Below are positions 6,393-12,681 of a stretch of 12,681 bases of DNA, in pieces. This stretch comes from SFWF01 sp045539095 (GTDB taxonomy: Bacteria > Bacillota > Clostridia > Oscillospirales > Acutalibacteraceae), in contig JAZQER010000041.1 in NCBI GenBank assembly GCA_045539095.1, positions 1 through 12,681 of the forward strand, written 5' to 3'. A program made the translations under genes and the position numbers. Each line of letters starts with the position of its first letter. Position 1 is the stretch's first letter. The notes beneath the pieces were generated by a model. That model was not told the origin of the DNA. It saw only the letters and a program-made list of their open reading frames with translations, and ran no database searches.

Positions 6393-6797
6393 ATGGGTTT
6401 GTTTAATATTTTTAAGAAAAAGAAGGTTGAATTAACCGAAGAACAACTAAAATGGAATAAAATGTGGGAACTTTGGTCAGAAGAAAAATCCGAGTCTCCA
6501 TATGCCGAACTTATGACCTACCAAAGTGAAGTTAATAATGGTGGACACGACCAGTATTTTACCAATGTTGAAAATGTGAGTGATTTACAAAAAGAAATGT
6601 CTGCTTTGGAAACAATTTTATCAAAGAAGTTGGTAGACAACTTAAAGAAAGCCTACAAAGCATATCTTGTTTTGGAAGAAAAAGAGGAAGATGAAAAGGC
6701 AGAAGAAATTTTAGAGCAGTGCGATGATATGTTCTACGAAAACGAAGAAGAAATCAACCACGCATTGGAAGAATATTGTTCAAAAATTGAGCTGTGA
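6393..6797 (+). CDS. Small acidic DUF4375 (DMP19-like) protein
   Basis: The 134-residue protein begins with MGLFNIFKKKK and contains YQSEVNNGGHDQYFTN at 43-58, the hallmark of the DUF4375 family that includes the Neisseria DNA-mimic protein DMP19. The rest is helical and very acidic: 33 Asp/Glu against 16 Lys and no Arg, with a run EEKEEDEKAEE around 95-105. A DNA-mimic or protein-binding role is possible from the family, but most DUF4375 members are uncharacterised and may act as immunity or regulatory proteins. The ATG follows AGAGG (6381-6385) at 7 nt and a strong promoter. It is the only gene inside the inverted-repeat unit and is AT-rich compared with its neighbours. Confidence 0.75.
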   Translation: MGLFNIFKKKKVELTEEQLKWNKMWELWSEEKSESPYAELMTYQSEVNNGGHDQYFTNVENVSDLQKEMSALETILSKKLVDNLKKAYKAYLVLEEKEEDEKAEEILEQCDDMFYENEEEINHALEEYCSKIEL

Positions 6798-6926
6798 TTT
6801 CCCTCTTTTGCGTATATTAGAACAAACTGCAGTAAATTGTGAGCAAGGTTAAGGGTTTTAGGTTCTCCTAAGACTTGGAAAATGTGCCGTACATTTTCCC
6901 TGCTTGTTACGGTATAAGACAAATTA

Positions 6927-6959
6927 AAAAGCTGTGTAGAAAATTTCTACACAGCTTTT
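6927..6959. terminator. Bidirectional terminator hairpin
   Basis: AAAAGCTGTGTAGAAA (6927-6942) is complementary to the segment 6944-6959, giving a 14-16 bp stem. TTTTA follows on the + strand, and five T's follow on the - strand. It can terminate the small + strand gene and, from the other side, the polysaccharide operon that ends at 7020. Confidence 0.8.
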
Positions 6960-6983
6960 ACTGTTCTTTGGAGTACAATCCAT

Positions 6984-7005
6984 ACAGTGTGACTTTCTTT
7001 TATCT
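6984..7005 (-). repeat. Right terminal inverted repeat
   Basis: This is the complement of the left end at 6119-6142. The inner GAAAGTCACACTGT is identical; the outer A-run is two bases shorter. It lies only 15 bp from the stop codon of the Wzz-like gene. Confidence 0.8.
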
Positions 7006-7019
7006 TAAAAACAATCTTA

Positions 7020-8093
7020 TTAGATAAGGATAACGCCGAGGACAGGAATATCATATTTTGCAAGCAGAGAGAGTGTATTTGCTAGATCAGAATGATATGT
7101 TTTTCCCTTTTGCTCAACCAGAATTACTGAGTCTGAGCCCTTTACGGTTTCGAACTGAGCAAAATCTGTGATAATGCCATTTGCTTTCGCAAAGGAACAC
7201 TTATCTTCTCCTATGTTCTGCAGTTTAAGTGCTACAGCTTCAAACTTTGCCATAAAGGCTCTATTATTGATGGTACTGATAACTGCAATTGAGCTGTAAT
7301 CATTTTTACTTATATTATTCATTACCATATCCGCTGTATATGCAAAATCCGAGCGTTTGTGCTCAGCACAATCATCAAGAACAACAACCCCGTATTCTTC
7401 ATAATCCTTTTTAGCTGCGACAGAAGGCTTAAACAAAACAAATACTAACACGCCGCACACAGACAATACAAACCCTACTATAGCGAAAATGGCAGCATTT
7501 TTCTTTGGTAAAGGCTTGCTTTCGTTATTGAAATTTCTTTCATTAACAGTTGTTCCGCCCAGATTCTCAAGTGTATCCAGTTGGGACACCTTTTTAGAAA
7601 TTACGTCATTCAAATATCTTTCAAAATAGCTCACTGCTATCTTAGAGAATTCCTCGTCAGAAGACTTCACATAAAAATTAACAATAGCAGTATCTACAAG
7701 AACGCTTGACACTATACTATCGTTAAATATGGTGTAATCCGCATTTTCTTTCGAAGCTTGCGCACCTGTGTACTCTAAAATTTGCTCGATAGAATATGCT
7801 TCAAGCAGTTTTTCTAAAACAAACTGTTTTGAAAAATCAGTTGTAAGCATTGCAGATACGGTATTTGCGACAGCTCTGTCACTTTCGCTCTGGGACTGCT
7901 CAGATTCCTTAAGCGTTGCAGTAACGAGATACGAACACGAGGAATAATACATCTCTGAAGATCCCGCTACTGTTTCACTGGTTCCACCCGCGATATACCC
8001 CAGAACACCGAAAATAATGGTGAATGCAACTACTAAAACGACAAAACGCTTTAGCCCAAATAAAATTTCTTTCAAACCAAAGTATTTAAGCAT
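7020..8093 (-). CDS. Wzz/Wzc-like polysaccharide chain-length protein with a degenerate kinase-like domain
   Basis: The 357-residue protein has a short cytoplasmic start, a membrane segment at about 17-35, an external domain (36-198), a Pro-containing ESKPLPKK just before a second membrane segment at about 199-221, then a ~135-residue cytoplasmic domain. This is the Wzz topology of polysaccharide co-polymerases. The C-terminal domain resembles the BY-kinase fold: SIAVISTINNRAF at 268-280 sits where the Walker A loop should be but lacks G-K-T/S, and SDSVILVEQKGKT...IPVLGVILI (320-357) matches the later strands. It therefore probably regulates chain length without kinase activity. The ATG at 8091-8093 follows GAGGGG and overlaps the end of the polymerase gene by 8 bp, so the two are translationally coupled. 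Confidence 0.75.
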   Translation of the reverse strand: MLKYFGLKEILFGLKRFVVLVVAFTIIFGVLGYIAGGTSETVAGSSEMYYSSCSYLVTATLKESEQSQSESDRAVANTVSAMLTTDFSKQFVLEKLLEAYSIEQILEYTGAQASKENADYTIFNDSIVSSVLVDTAIVNFYVKSSDEEFSKIAVSYFERYLNDVISKKVSQLDTLENLGGTTVNERNFNNESKPLPKKNAAIFAIVGFVLSVCGVLVFVLFKPSVAAKKDYEEYGVVVLDDCAEHKRSDFAYTADMVMNNISKNDYSSIAVISTINNRAFMAKFEAVALKLQNIGEDKCSFAKANGIITDFAQFETVKGSDSVILVEQKGKTYHSDLANTLSLLAKYDIPVLGVILI

Positions 8094-9570
8094 AATACTT
8101 ACCCCTCTTACTACTTTTCAATGTATATTCAATACTGCTGATCGAAGATCGATCCGACAGTATCCAAGCTAATAAATAACAGAAAATAAATGCAAGCCAG
8201 AATTGGTATGTGAATAGGAAGCTTATCCATCCTGTTGCTTCCGCTCGCGGAGCAAAAAACAGATTTGTCAAACATATGAGAATAACGGTGCGACTTACAG
8301 ATGAGCGCCTGAAAAAATGTATCATCAGTATCATAACCGATCCAAGCATCAAGCTGAACACCAAAACTCCGATATATCTCCAATCCGCAAAGGTCTCAAG
8401 CAAATAAGAAGAACCCCAACCTTCTCCCTGAAGATATCTCGGATGTGCAACATAAGACATACTGTGTGCAAACGAATTTCCAAAGATAGCCATTAGCTCA
8501 CTGTTCGATGAACCGAGATCAAATGCTCCAAAGAAATTTTGTGCTATACTTCCGTGCGTGAATTCATCTATTATACCACCGAAAGTATAATTTTTCTCGA
8601 TAACATCGGGCAAACTCGGCAATGCTTCGTAACCTCTGCAGAGGGTTTCGAATGAAACGCCCTGCTTATAAAATAGATCGACAATGCTTTCAAATACATT
8701 CATATCGACACTTTCTCCCTGCCGTAAATAATTATAAGCCGAAAGAAAGATTAACGCTACAGGTAATATAACTATAAGCGCCATACGCTCGAATTTACCT
8801 ATCCATCTCGTCTTATCTCCCATAATATCTCTGAGGCAATAATAGAGTAATACGAATATCGCGTTTAATACGATAGGATTTCTGATGCCTATTATCAAAG
8901 AAGGTATCGAGCTGATCAGATATAGAACTAACGGAATAAAGGCTTTTTTCTTCGAAGGCATTGTTGCCAGAAATATACAAAGCGCATACTTCATCATTGT
9001 TGAAATTATGTGTATCGCATAGGGTAACTTTGATGAAAAGGTTACGTAGAACTCCTCATAATCCCTGCCTTGCATATAGATCAGTTTTTCTGCCTGAACT
9101 GTCATATAAAAAAACATTGTTATGCCGAAAAATATGAGTGATACCGTTTGAAGTGTGTATAAAAAGCCTTCTTTGTCTTTAGCAATTTCAGAAGTGACCG
9201 ATTTTAAGCTTCCTGTTTTGCTTTTTATAAGTTCTGAGCAGCATGCTGCGCCAATTCGCAGACAAACGAGCGTTAAAAACAGTACGTTAAGCGCATATAA
9301 AACGGCATCTTCGCTGAATTTGGCCCACACATCACCGCGAATCATACTTATCATTGGTCTCGAGATAAGAAAAGTAAATATCGTAATATGAAATATAAAA
9401 AAGATAATCCGTTTTTTTAGATCCTGCAGACTATATATAAGATTTCCCGCAAACATAAACAATACTCCAGAGAGTATAACATTAAAATTGTCGAGAAGAT
9501 ATCCTATAGCAAAAAGTCCTGCAGACATCGGAATGAGCGCATAACTAAAATAAGCTGCTATTTTTTTCAC
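8086..9570 (-). CDS. Wzy-like oligosaccharide repeat-unit polymerase
   Basis: This is a polytopic membrane protein with about 11-12 hydrophobic segments and a large external loop (roughly residues 300-400) between late segments, as in O-antigen/capsule polymerases (PF14296-like). IIGIRNPIVL in the middle recalls the basic motif seen in this family. It would join lipid-linked repeat units on the outer membrane face. The start is uncertain. A GTG at 9583-9585 gives 499 aa but is part of the ribosome-binding site AAGGAGGTGA itself. The next in-frame GTG at 9568-9570 gives 494 aa beginning MKKIAAYF and sits 11 nt after that site, so it is preferred here. Its position between tarJ and the Wzz-like gene fits a Wzy-dependent pathway. 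Confidence 0.75.
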   Translation of the reverse strand: MKKIAAYFSYALIPMSAGLFAIGYLLDNFNVILSGVLFMFAGNLIYSLQDLKKRIIFFIFHITIFTFLISRPMISMIRGDVWAKFSEDAVLYALNVLFLTLVCLRIGAACCSELIKSKTGSLKSVTSEIAKDKEGFLYTLQTVSLIFFGITMFFYMTVQAEKLIYMQGRDYEEFYVTFSSKLPYAIHIISTMMKYALCIFLATMPSKKKAFIPLVLYLISSIPSLIIGIRNPIVLNAIFVLLYYCLRDIMGDKTRWIGKFERMALIVILPVALIFLSAYNYLRQGESVDMNVFESIVDLFYKQGVSFETLCRGYEALPSLPDVIEKNYTFGGIIDEFTHGSIAQNFFGAFDLGSSNSELMAIFGNSFAHSMSYVAHPRYLQGEGWGSSYLLETFADWRYIGVLVFSLMLGSVMILMIHFFRRSSVSRTVILICLTNLFFAPRAEATGWISFLFTYQFWLAFIFCYLLAWILSDRSSISSIEYTLKSSKRGKYYA

Positions 9571-9627
9571 GAAAGCTTTGGTCACCTCCTTTTATAATAA
9601 TTTTTTCAACACCAAATTTTCAAGGAG

Positions 9628-10641
9628 CTAAAGTTCCCACTTAAACACTGTCTTGAACGGAATGGTAAGATCCTCAGCAAATACCCTGTAGATATCACTC
9701 ATCCGTCTGACAGAGCCTGCGCTGTATACCACCGTTTTAAGTCTTCCCGCAAAATCCTTTTGCTGTAAAAGCTTTACCGCAAGCTCGAAATCGGCGCGGC
9801 CTGAACGCGAGCTTCCTACAACAGTCATACCACGCTCAAGCACCATTCTTGTATTAATGGCAACGCGGTTTTCTGAAACACCCATAAGCATTAGTGTTCC
9901 TTGCGGATTGATGCAACGTATAACATCTTCAATAGCGTAATAACTTCCCTCTCCTCCGCAGCACTCAAAGGCGTGATCTATATGAAGATCCTCTGGCAGA
10001 TCATCCGAAAAGTAAGTCTCATCTGCAAAAGAGAACTGTGCAAGTTTAGACGGCTCACGTCCCACAACAATCAGCTCGCTGTCGGGGAAACGCTTGTTGA
10101 GTACACAGGCAACAACATATGCGAGACTTCCGTCGCCCCATATTCCGATACGCTCTCTTCTTTGGTGGGCAACAGCATCAAAACGCGATGTCGCATGTAC
10201 TGCTACGCTCACAAATTCACTTATCGCAGCAACAACAGGGTCAACGCCGTCATAGGGAACTACACGATCGCGGTCAAGCTCGACAAACTCACGCATAAAG
10301 CCGTCACGACCGCTTGATAAAAAACCTGAACCGCGCTGATAATTTTCGTAAATAAACTCGTCATCCTCACCCGGAACATTTGGTATCATAACAACTCTTT
10401 GTCCCGCTTGCCAAATACCCTCGGGGTCATAAACTACTCTGCCACAGCACTCATGGATAAGCGCCATCGGAAGCTTGGATTTAAGGGTCTTAGCATCGCG
10501 CTGACCAAGAAAATATCTTTGATCGGCATGACAGAGAGCCATATATTCAGGGCGAACAATCACCTTTTCTCCAAAGGTCACATCGTCATATTTTACCGTT
10601 ATGACCTTGGGTGCAGTCAGCTGATAGACCTGATTAATCAA
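9628..10641 (-). CDS. tarJ: Ribulose-5-phosphate reductase, CDP-ribitol pathway (TarJ)
   Basis: TarJ reduces D-ribulose-5-phosphate to D-ribitol-5-phosphate with NADPH, supplying TarI. The 337-residue sequence is a zinc-type medium-chain dehydrogenase. MINQVYQL at the start, VIVRPEYMALCHADQRYFLGQRDA (27-50, zinc Cys37), LPMALIHE (57-64, His63/Glu64), SSGRDGFM (109-116), the Rossmann turn GIWGDGSLAY (166-175) and DHAFECCGG (222-230) follow Staphylococcus TarJ closely. The start is TTG at 10639-10641, 8 nt after a perfect AGGAGG (complement of 10650-10655). It overlaps the end of tarI by 8 bp, which implies coupled translation. Confidence 0.93.
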   Translation of the reverse strand: MINQVYQLTAPKVITVKYDDVTFGEKVIVRPEYMALCHADQRYFLGQRDAKTLKSKLPMALIHECCGRVVYDPEGIWQAGQRVVMIPNVPGEDDEFIYENYQRGSGFLSSGRDGFMREFVELDRDRVVPYDGVDPVVAAISEFVSVAVHATSRFDAVAHQRRERIGIWGDGSLAYVVACVLNKRFPDSELIVVGREPSKLAQFSFADETYFSDDLPEDLHIDHAFECCGGEGSYYAIEDVIRCINPQGTLMLMGVSENRVAINTRMVLERGMTVVGSSRSGRADFELAVKLLQQKDFAGRLKTVVYSAGSVRRMSDIYRVFAEDLTIPFKTVFKWEL

Positions 10642-11353
10642 GCACTTTTCCTCCTACCATAGCCTGAGCAATCTTATAGTCGCCGGGTGTGGTTACCTTA
10701 ATATTTGTATATGAGCCTTCTACAAGATAAACGGGGTGATTTCTGACCACACATATCTTACAAGCATCAGTAAGTATTCCCTTTTCCTCAGGCGTGAGCG
10801 AATTATAAAGCTCCTTTAAAAGGTTTATCTTAAAGCTCTGCGGCGTCTGCCCCTGATACATTTTTCTTCTTTCGGGAATATCGGTAATAAACTTTCCGTC
10901 CTCTGACACTACTATAGTATCAACTGCGGCAATAACGGTATCTGCCGCGCCGTACTGTTTTGCATATTTGATATTTTCTTCTATCATACGAAGGGTTATA
11001 AAGGGACGTACTGCGTCGTGGCTGACGATAATATGCTCGTCGCTCTCGCCGTGATCAGCCTCGATAGCAGCGACAATATTCAGTATAGTTTCATTACGAT
11101 CGCTTCCGCCCGCTATTGCGCGAATATTCTTTGCAGCGCTTTCGGGTATATATTTCTCAATGAGATCGTTCATATAATTGACCCAGTCGCCGTGAACTCC
11201 GATATAAACAGCATCAAACTCAGGAGAAGCTAAAAACTTTTCAAGCGTATGAACTATAATAGGCTTGTCCCCAAGTGGTAAAAACTGCTTCGGCATATCA
11301 GCCATATGCATTCTGCTGCCGACACCGCCAGCTAGAATTGCTCCGAATACCAT
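10634..11353 (-). CDS. tarI: D-ribitol-5-phosphate cytidylyltransferase (TarI)
   Basis: TarI makes CDP-ribitol from CTP and ribitol-5-phosphate. The 239-residue protein has the IspD/TarI fold: LAGGVGSRM (7-15) for CTP, PKQF (21-24), GGSDRNETI (82-90), HDAVRPF (112-118), QGQTPQSF (167-174) and TTPGDYKIA (221-229). IspD shares this fold, but the adjacent and overlapping tarJ and the QTPQSF form point to TarI. The ATG at 11351-11353 follows AAAGGAAG. It lies 17 bp after the glycosyltransferase gene in the same operon. Confidence 0.92.
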   Translation of the reverse strand: MVFGAILAGGVGSRMHMADMPKQFLPLGDKPIIVHTLEKFLASPEFDAVYIGVHGDWVNYMNDLIEKYIPESAAKNIRAIAGGSDRNETILNIVAAIEADHGESDEHIIVSHDAVRPFITLRMIEENIKYAKQYGAADTVIAAVDTIVVSEDGKFITDIPERRKMYQGQTPQSFKINLLKELYNSLTPEEKGILTDACKICVVRNHPVYLVEGSYTNIKVTTPGDYKIAQAMVGGKVLD

Positions 11354-11370
11354 AATTATCTTCCTTTCAA

Positions 11371-12453
11371 TTACAGACTTTCAATTAACTTGATCCACTG
11401 GTTTAAAATACTTTGTTTAGAGAATTTATCAAGGTTCTCCTGTGATTTTTCTGACATTTGCGCTCTGCTTTCATTATCTTCAATAAGAGAACAAATAGCT
11501 TCTCCAAGGTTATTAAGGTTATAAGGCTCGACCAAAATTCCGTCAATTCCATTGCGAACAATTTCTCGCGGACCTGTCATAATGTCAAAGCTCACAATAG
11601 GAAGGCAGTTTGCCTTTGCTTCTAAAAGCACAAGGGGCATCCCCTCACGATATGACGGAAGAACATACATTGCATAGTCCTTATAACGCATTGCTAGGTC
11701 CTTGCACATACCTAAAAGATGAACATTATCGGAGATATTAAATTGAGCAATAAGCTCCTTTACCGTATCCATCATTTCTCCGTCGCCATAAATATCAAGA
11801 TGCCAATCGGGATGCTTTTCTGCAACGGGCGCAAAAGCCTTAACCAGCATATCAAAGCCTTTTTCCTTGCCAAAGCGACCAGCTGAAATGATTCGCTTAG
11901 AATCGGATTTATAAGCTTCACTTCTCGGCATATCCAGATCTATCCAGTTATATATGCATCCTACCTTTTTCCTTGTCAATAGAAAACGCTTAATATAGTC
12001 CTCTCTATTTTGTTCGGTCAGGGCTATAACCCTGTGGCAAAGAAGAGCGGCTATAAGACGGATAACAACAATATCCTTTCTTTTCCACTGGTTCATTAAT
12101 GCTCCGTGGTCGCAAAAAACGAGTTTCGTTTTAGTTGTGAAACGTGCCGTTGAAGCAAGAAAACCAGGATAGTTACCCTGAATTATCGCAACATCAATGT
12201 TGTTTTCGTTAAGATATTTTTTAAATATTGGGCGAAGATCCTTGCGCATCTCGCTGAGCCTTTTCTCTTGCTTGAGCAATACAGAATATTTTATATCAGG
12301 ATTAAGGCTATATGCAAGAGCTTTCATATTTTGACAAATAGAAATTACATGCACTTCAAATCTTTTTGAAAGCTCATTTGCAAGAGATGCAGTAACCTGC
12401 TCTACACCGCCTGTTACCGACATATCATAGTCTATGAAACAAATCTTTCTCAT
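11371..12453 (-). CDS. GT4-family glycosyltransferase
   Basis: The 360-residue GT-B enzyme transfers a sugar from a nucleotide donor to a lipid-linked acceptor; donor and acceptor are not readable from sequence. The N-terminal acceptor domain has the glycine turn MSVTGGVEQV (11-20). The donor domain has AGRFGKEKGFD (191-201), DIYGDGEMM (220-228) and the E-x7-E motif, SYREGMPLVLLEA, with E270 and E278. These are typical of GT4 capsule and EPS enzymes. The ATG overlaps the stop of the upstream gene as ATGA (12450-12453). No strong ribosome-binding site is seen, so translation is probably coupled. Confidence 0.88.
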   Translation of the reverse strand: MRKICFIDYDMSVTGGVEQVTASLANELSKRFEVHVISICQNMKALAYSLNPDIKYSVLLKQEKRLSEMRKDLRPIFKKYLNENNIDVAIIQGNYPGFLASTARFTTKTKLVFCDHGALMNQWKRKDIVVIRLIAALLCHRVIALTEQNREDYIKRFLLTRKKVGCIYNWIDLDMPRSEAYKSDSKRIISAGRFGKEKGFDMLVKAFAPVAEKHPDWHLDIYGDGEMMDTVKELIAQFNISDNVHLLGMCKDLAMRYKDYAMYVLPSYREGMPLVLLEAKANCLPIVSFDIMTGPREIVRNGIDGILVEPYNLNNLGEAICSLIEDNESRAQMSEKSQENLDKFSKQSILNQWIKLIESL

Positions 12454-12680
12454 CTATTTATACCATCGCGCTTATCTTTAATTTGCAGGAGTTTAGTATA
12501 AAGCCTTGTACTTATTTTAAGAGCAATTACAGAGAGCCTTCTGGCTTTTGTGAAATATTGAACCCTTGCGATATTTAGCCAGTTTTTTCTCAAGAATCTC
12601 AAAACCTGTTTATACTCGTCTAGTATTTTATAATTCTCGGTCTCAATAATTCTGTCAAGAACAACAAAATATGCCCAAAA
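12450..12680 (-). CDS. C-terminus of a probable glycosyltransferase (cut by window edge)
   Basis: The - strand frame is open from base 12680 to a TGA at 12450-12452 and gives 76 residues (FWAYFVVLDRIIETENY ... LQIKDKRDGINR). The basic helical tail, with YKQVLRFLRKN, FTKARRLSVIALKIS and TRLYTKLL, resembles the C-terminal helices of GT2-family polysaccharide glycosyltransferases. No catalytic part is present, so the family is a moderate guess supported by the operon. Its stop overlaps the next start as ATGA. Confidence 0.6.
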   Translation of the reverse strand, partial: FWAYFVVLDRIIETENYKILDEYKQVLRFLRKNWLNIARVQYFTKARRLSVIALKISTRLYTKLLQIKDKRDGINR

Positions 12681-12681
12681 T

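Larger units (their letters stand above)
6119..7005. mobile_element. Candidate non-autonomous element bounded by terminal inverted repeats, carrying a hairpin array and a DUF4375-like gene
   Basis: The left end (6119-6142) and the complement of the right end (6984-7005) are the same sequence except for two extra A in the left A-run. Both share AGAT-A(n)-GAAAGTCACACTGT. The ~887-bp interior holds a hairpin/9-mer array (6145-6346), a promoter, one small CDS, and three hairpins at its 3' side. No transposase is encoded, so any movement would need enzymes from elsewhere. No clear target-site duplication is visible outside the ends. The unit sits between two - strand transcription units and breaks no gene. 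Its cargo gene is visibly more AT-rich than the flanking genes. The mobile nature is inference from the inverted ends. Confidence 0.6.
6798..7019. other. Non-coding right arm of the inverted-repeat unit
   Basis: No convincing gene is seen here. It holds hairpin TTTTAGG-TTCT-CCTAAGA (6856-6873, one wobble), hairpin GGAAAATGT (6877-6885) / ACATTTTCC (6891-6899), a terminator-like hairpin at 6927-6959, ACTGT/ACAGT (6960-6964 and 6984-6988), and the right terminal repeat. The last 14 bases before the Wzz-like stop codon lie outside the element. Confidence 0.7.

Noticed and set aside
6734..6922. Antisense frame over the end of the DUF4375 gene
   Set aside because: It has no ribosome-binding site and runs through hairpin sequences; the sense gene has a clear start and family motif.
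6105..7020. Target-site duplication flanking the inverted-repeat unit
   Set aside because: The bases outside the ends (…ATTATTTATTCGC on the left, TAAAAACAATCTTA on the right) show no convincing direct repeat; the outer AGAT/ATCT match is inverted and counted as part of the ends.
8129..8407. Alternative frames across the end of the polymerase gene
   Set aside because: The membrane-protein frame is continuous and overlaps the next gene normally; the other frames lack start signals.
9689..9700. GATATCACT inside tarJ as another array motif
   Set aside because: It is an isolated 8-of-9 match within a well-conserved coding region and has no adjoining hairpins.

Overview
The window looks like a chromosomal segment of a low-to-moderate GC Firmicute, most likely a gut-type Clostridia member (Oscillospirales-like). 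Supporting this are strong AGGAGG ribosome-binding sites, a glmS self-cleaving ribozyme upstream of glmS, a SanA/YdcF-type protein, a YwaF-type membrane protein, and TarI/TarJ in a polysaccharide locus. The genus is inference only.

Layout, left to right. (1) 2-292: the 3' end of a + strand surface-type protein with an Ig/CnaB-like tail, closed by a bidirectional terminator shared with a convergent SanA-like gene (313-996, - strand). (2) 997-1192: a divergent promoter region. (3) 1193-5244: a + strand amino-sugar operon made of a standalone GlmU-like left-handed beta-helix acyltransferase, a glmS ribozyme, glmS and glmM. Together these lead from fructose-6-phosphate to glucosamine-1-phosphate and probably to its N-acetylation; the uridylyltransferase half of GlmU is not in the window. 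(4) 5243-5268: a second bidirectional terminator, then a YwaF/TMEM164-like membrane protein on the - strand. (5) About 6119-7005: a compact unit bounded by 22-24 nt inverted repeats. Its left arm is a dense array of eight small hairpins separated by 9-nt motifs (AATATCACT on the right half, degenerate AGTGATATT on the left half). It carries one small acidic DUF4375/DMP19-like gene and ends with three more hairpins, the last resembling a bidirectional terminator. (6) 7020-12681: a - strand polysaccharide operon, in transcription order: C-terminus of a probable glycosyltransferase (cut by the window edge), GT4 glycosyltransferase, tarI, tarJ (TTG start), a Wzy-like polymerase, and a Wzz/Wzc-like chain-length protein whose kinase-like domain has lost its P-loop.

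The polysaccharide operon makes CDP-ribitol (TarJ reduces ribulose-5-P, TarI adds CMP), builds a repeat unit with glycosyltransferases, and polymerises it with a Wzy/Wzz pair. This suggests a ribitol-phosphate-containing capsule or wall-associated polysaccharide. The amino-sugar operon supplies precursor for peptidoglycan and this kind of glycan.

The best candidate for something undescribed is the inverted-repeat-bounded unit at 6119-7005. It resembles a non-autonomous mobile element (MITE-like) with a cargo gene and an unusually regular array of hairpins and 9-mers. No transposase and no target duplication are visible. The second most interesting item is an 8-bp pairing between sequence just upstream of the glmS ribozyme cleavage site and sequence just before the glmS ribosome-binding site.
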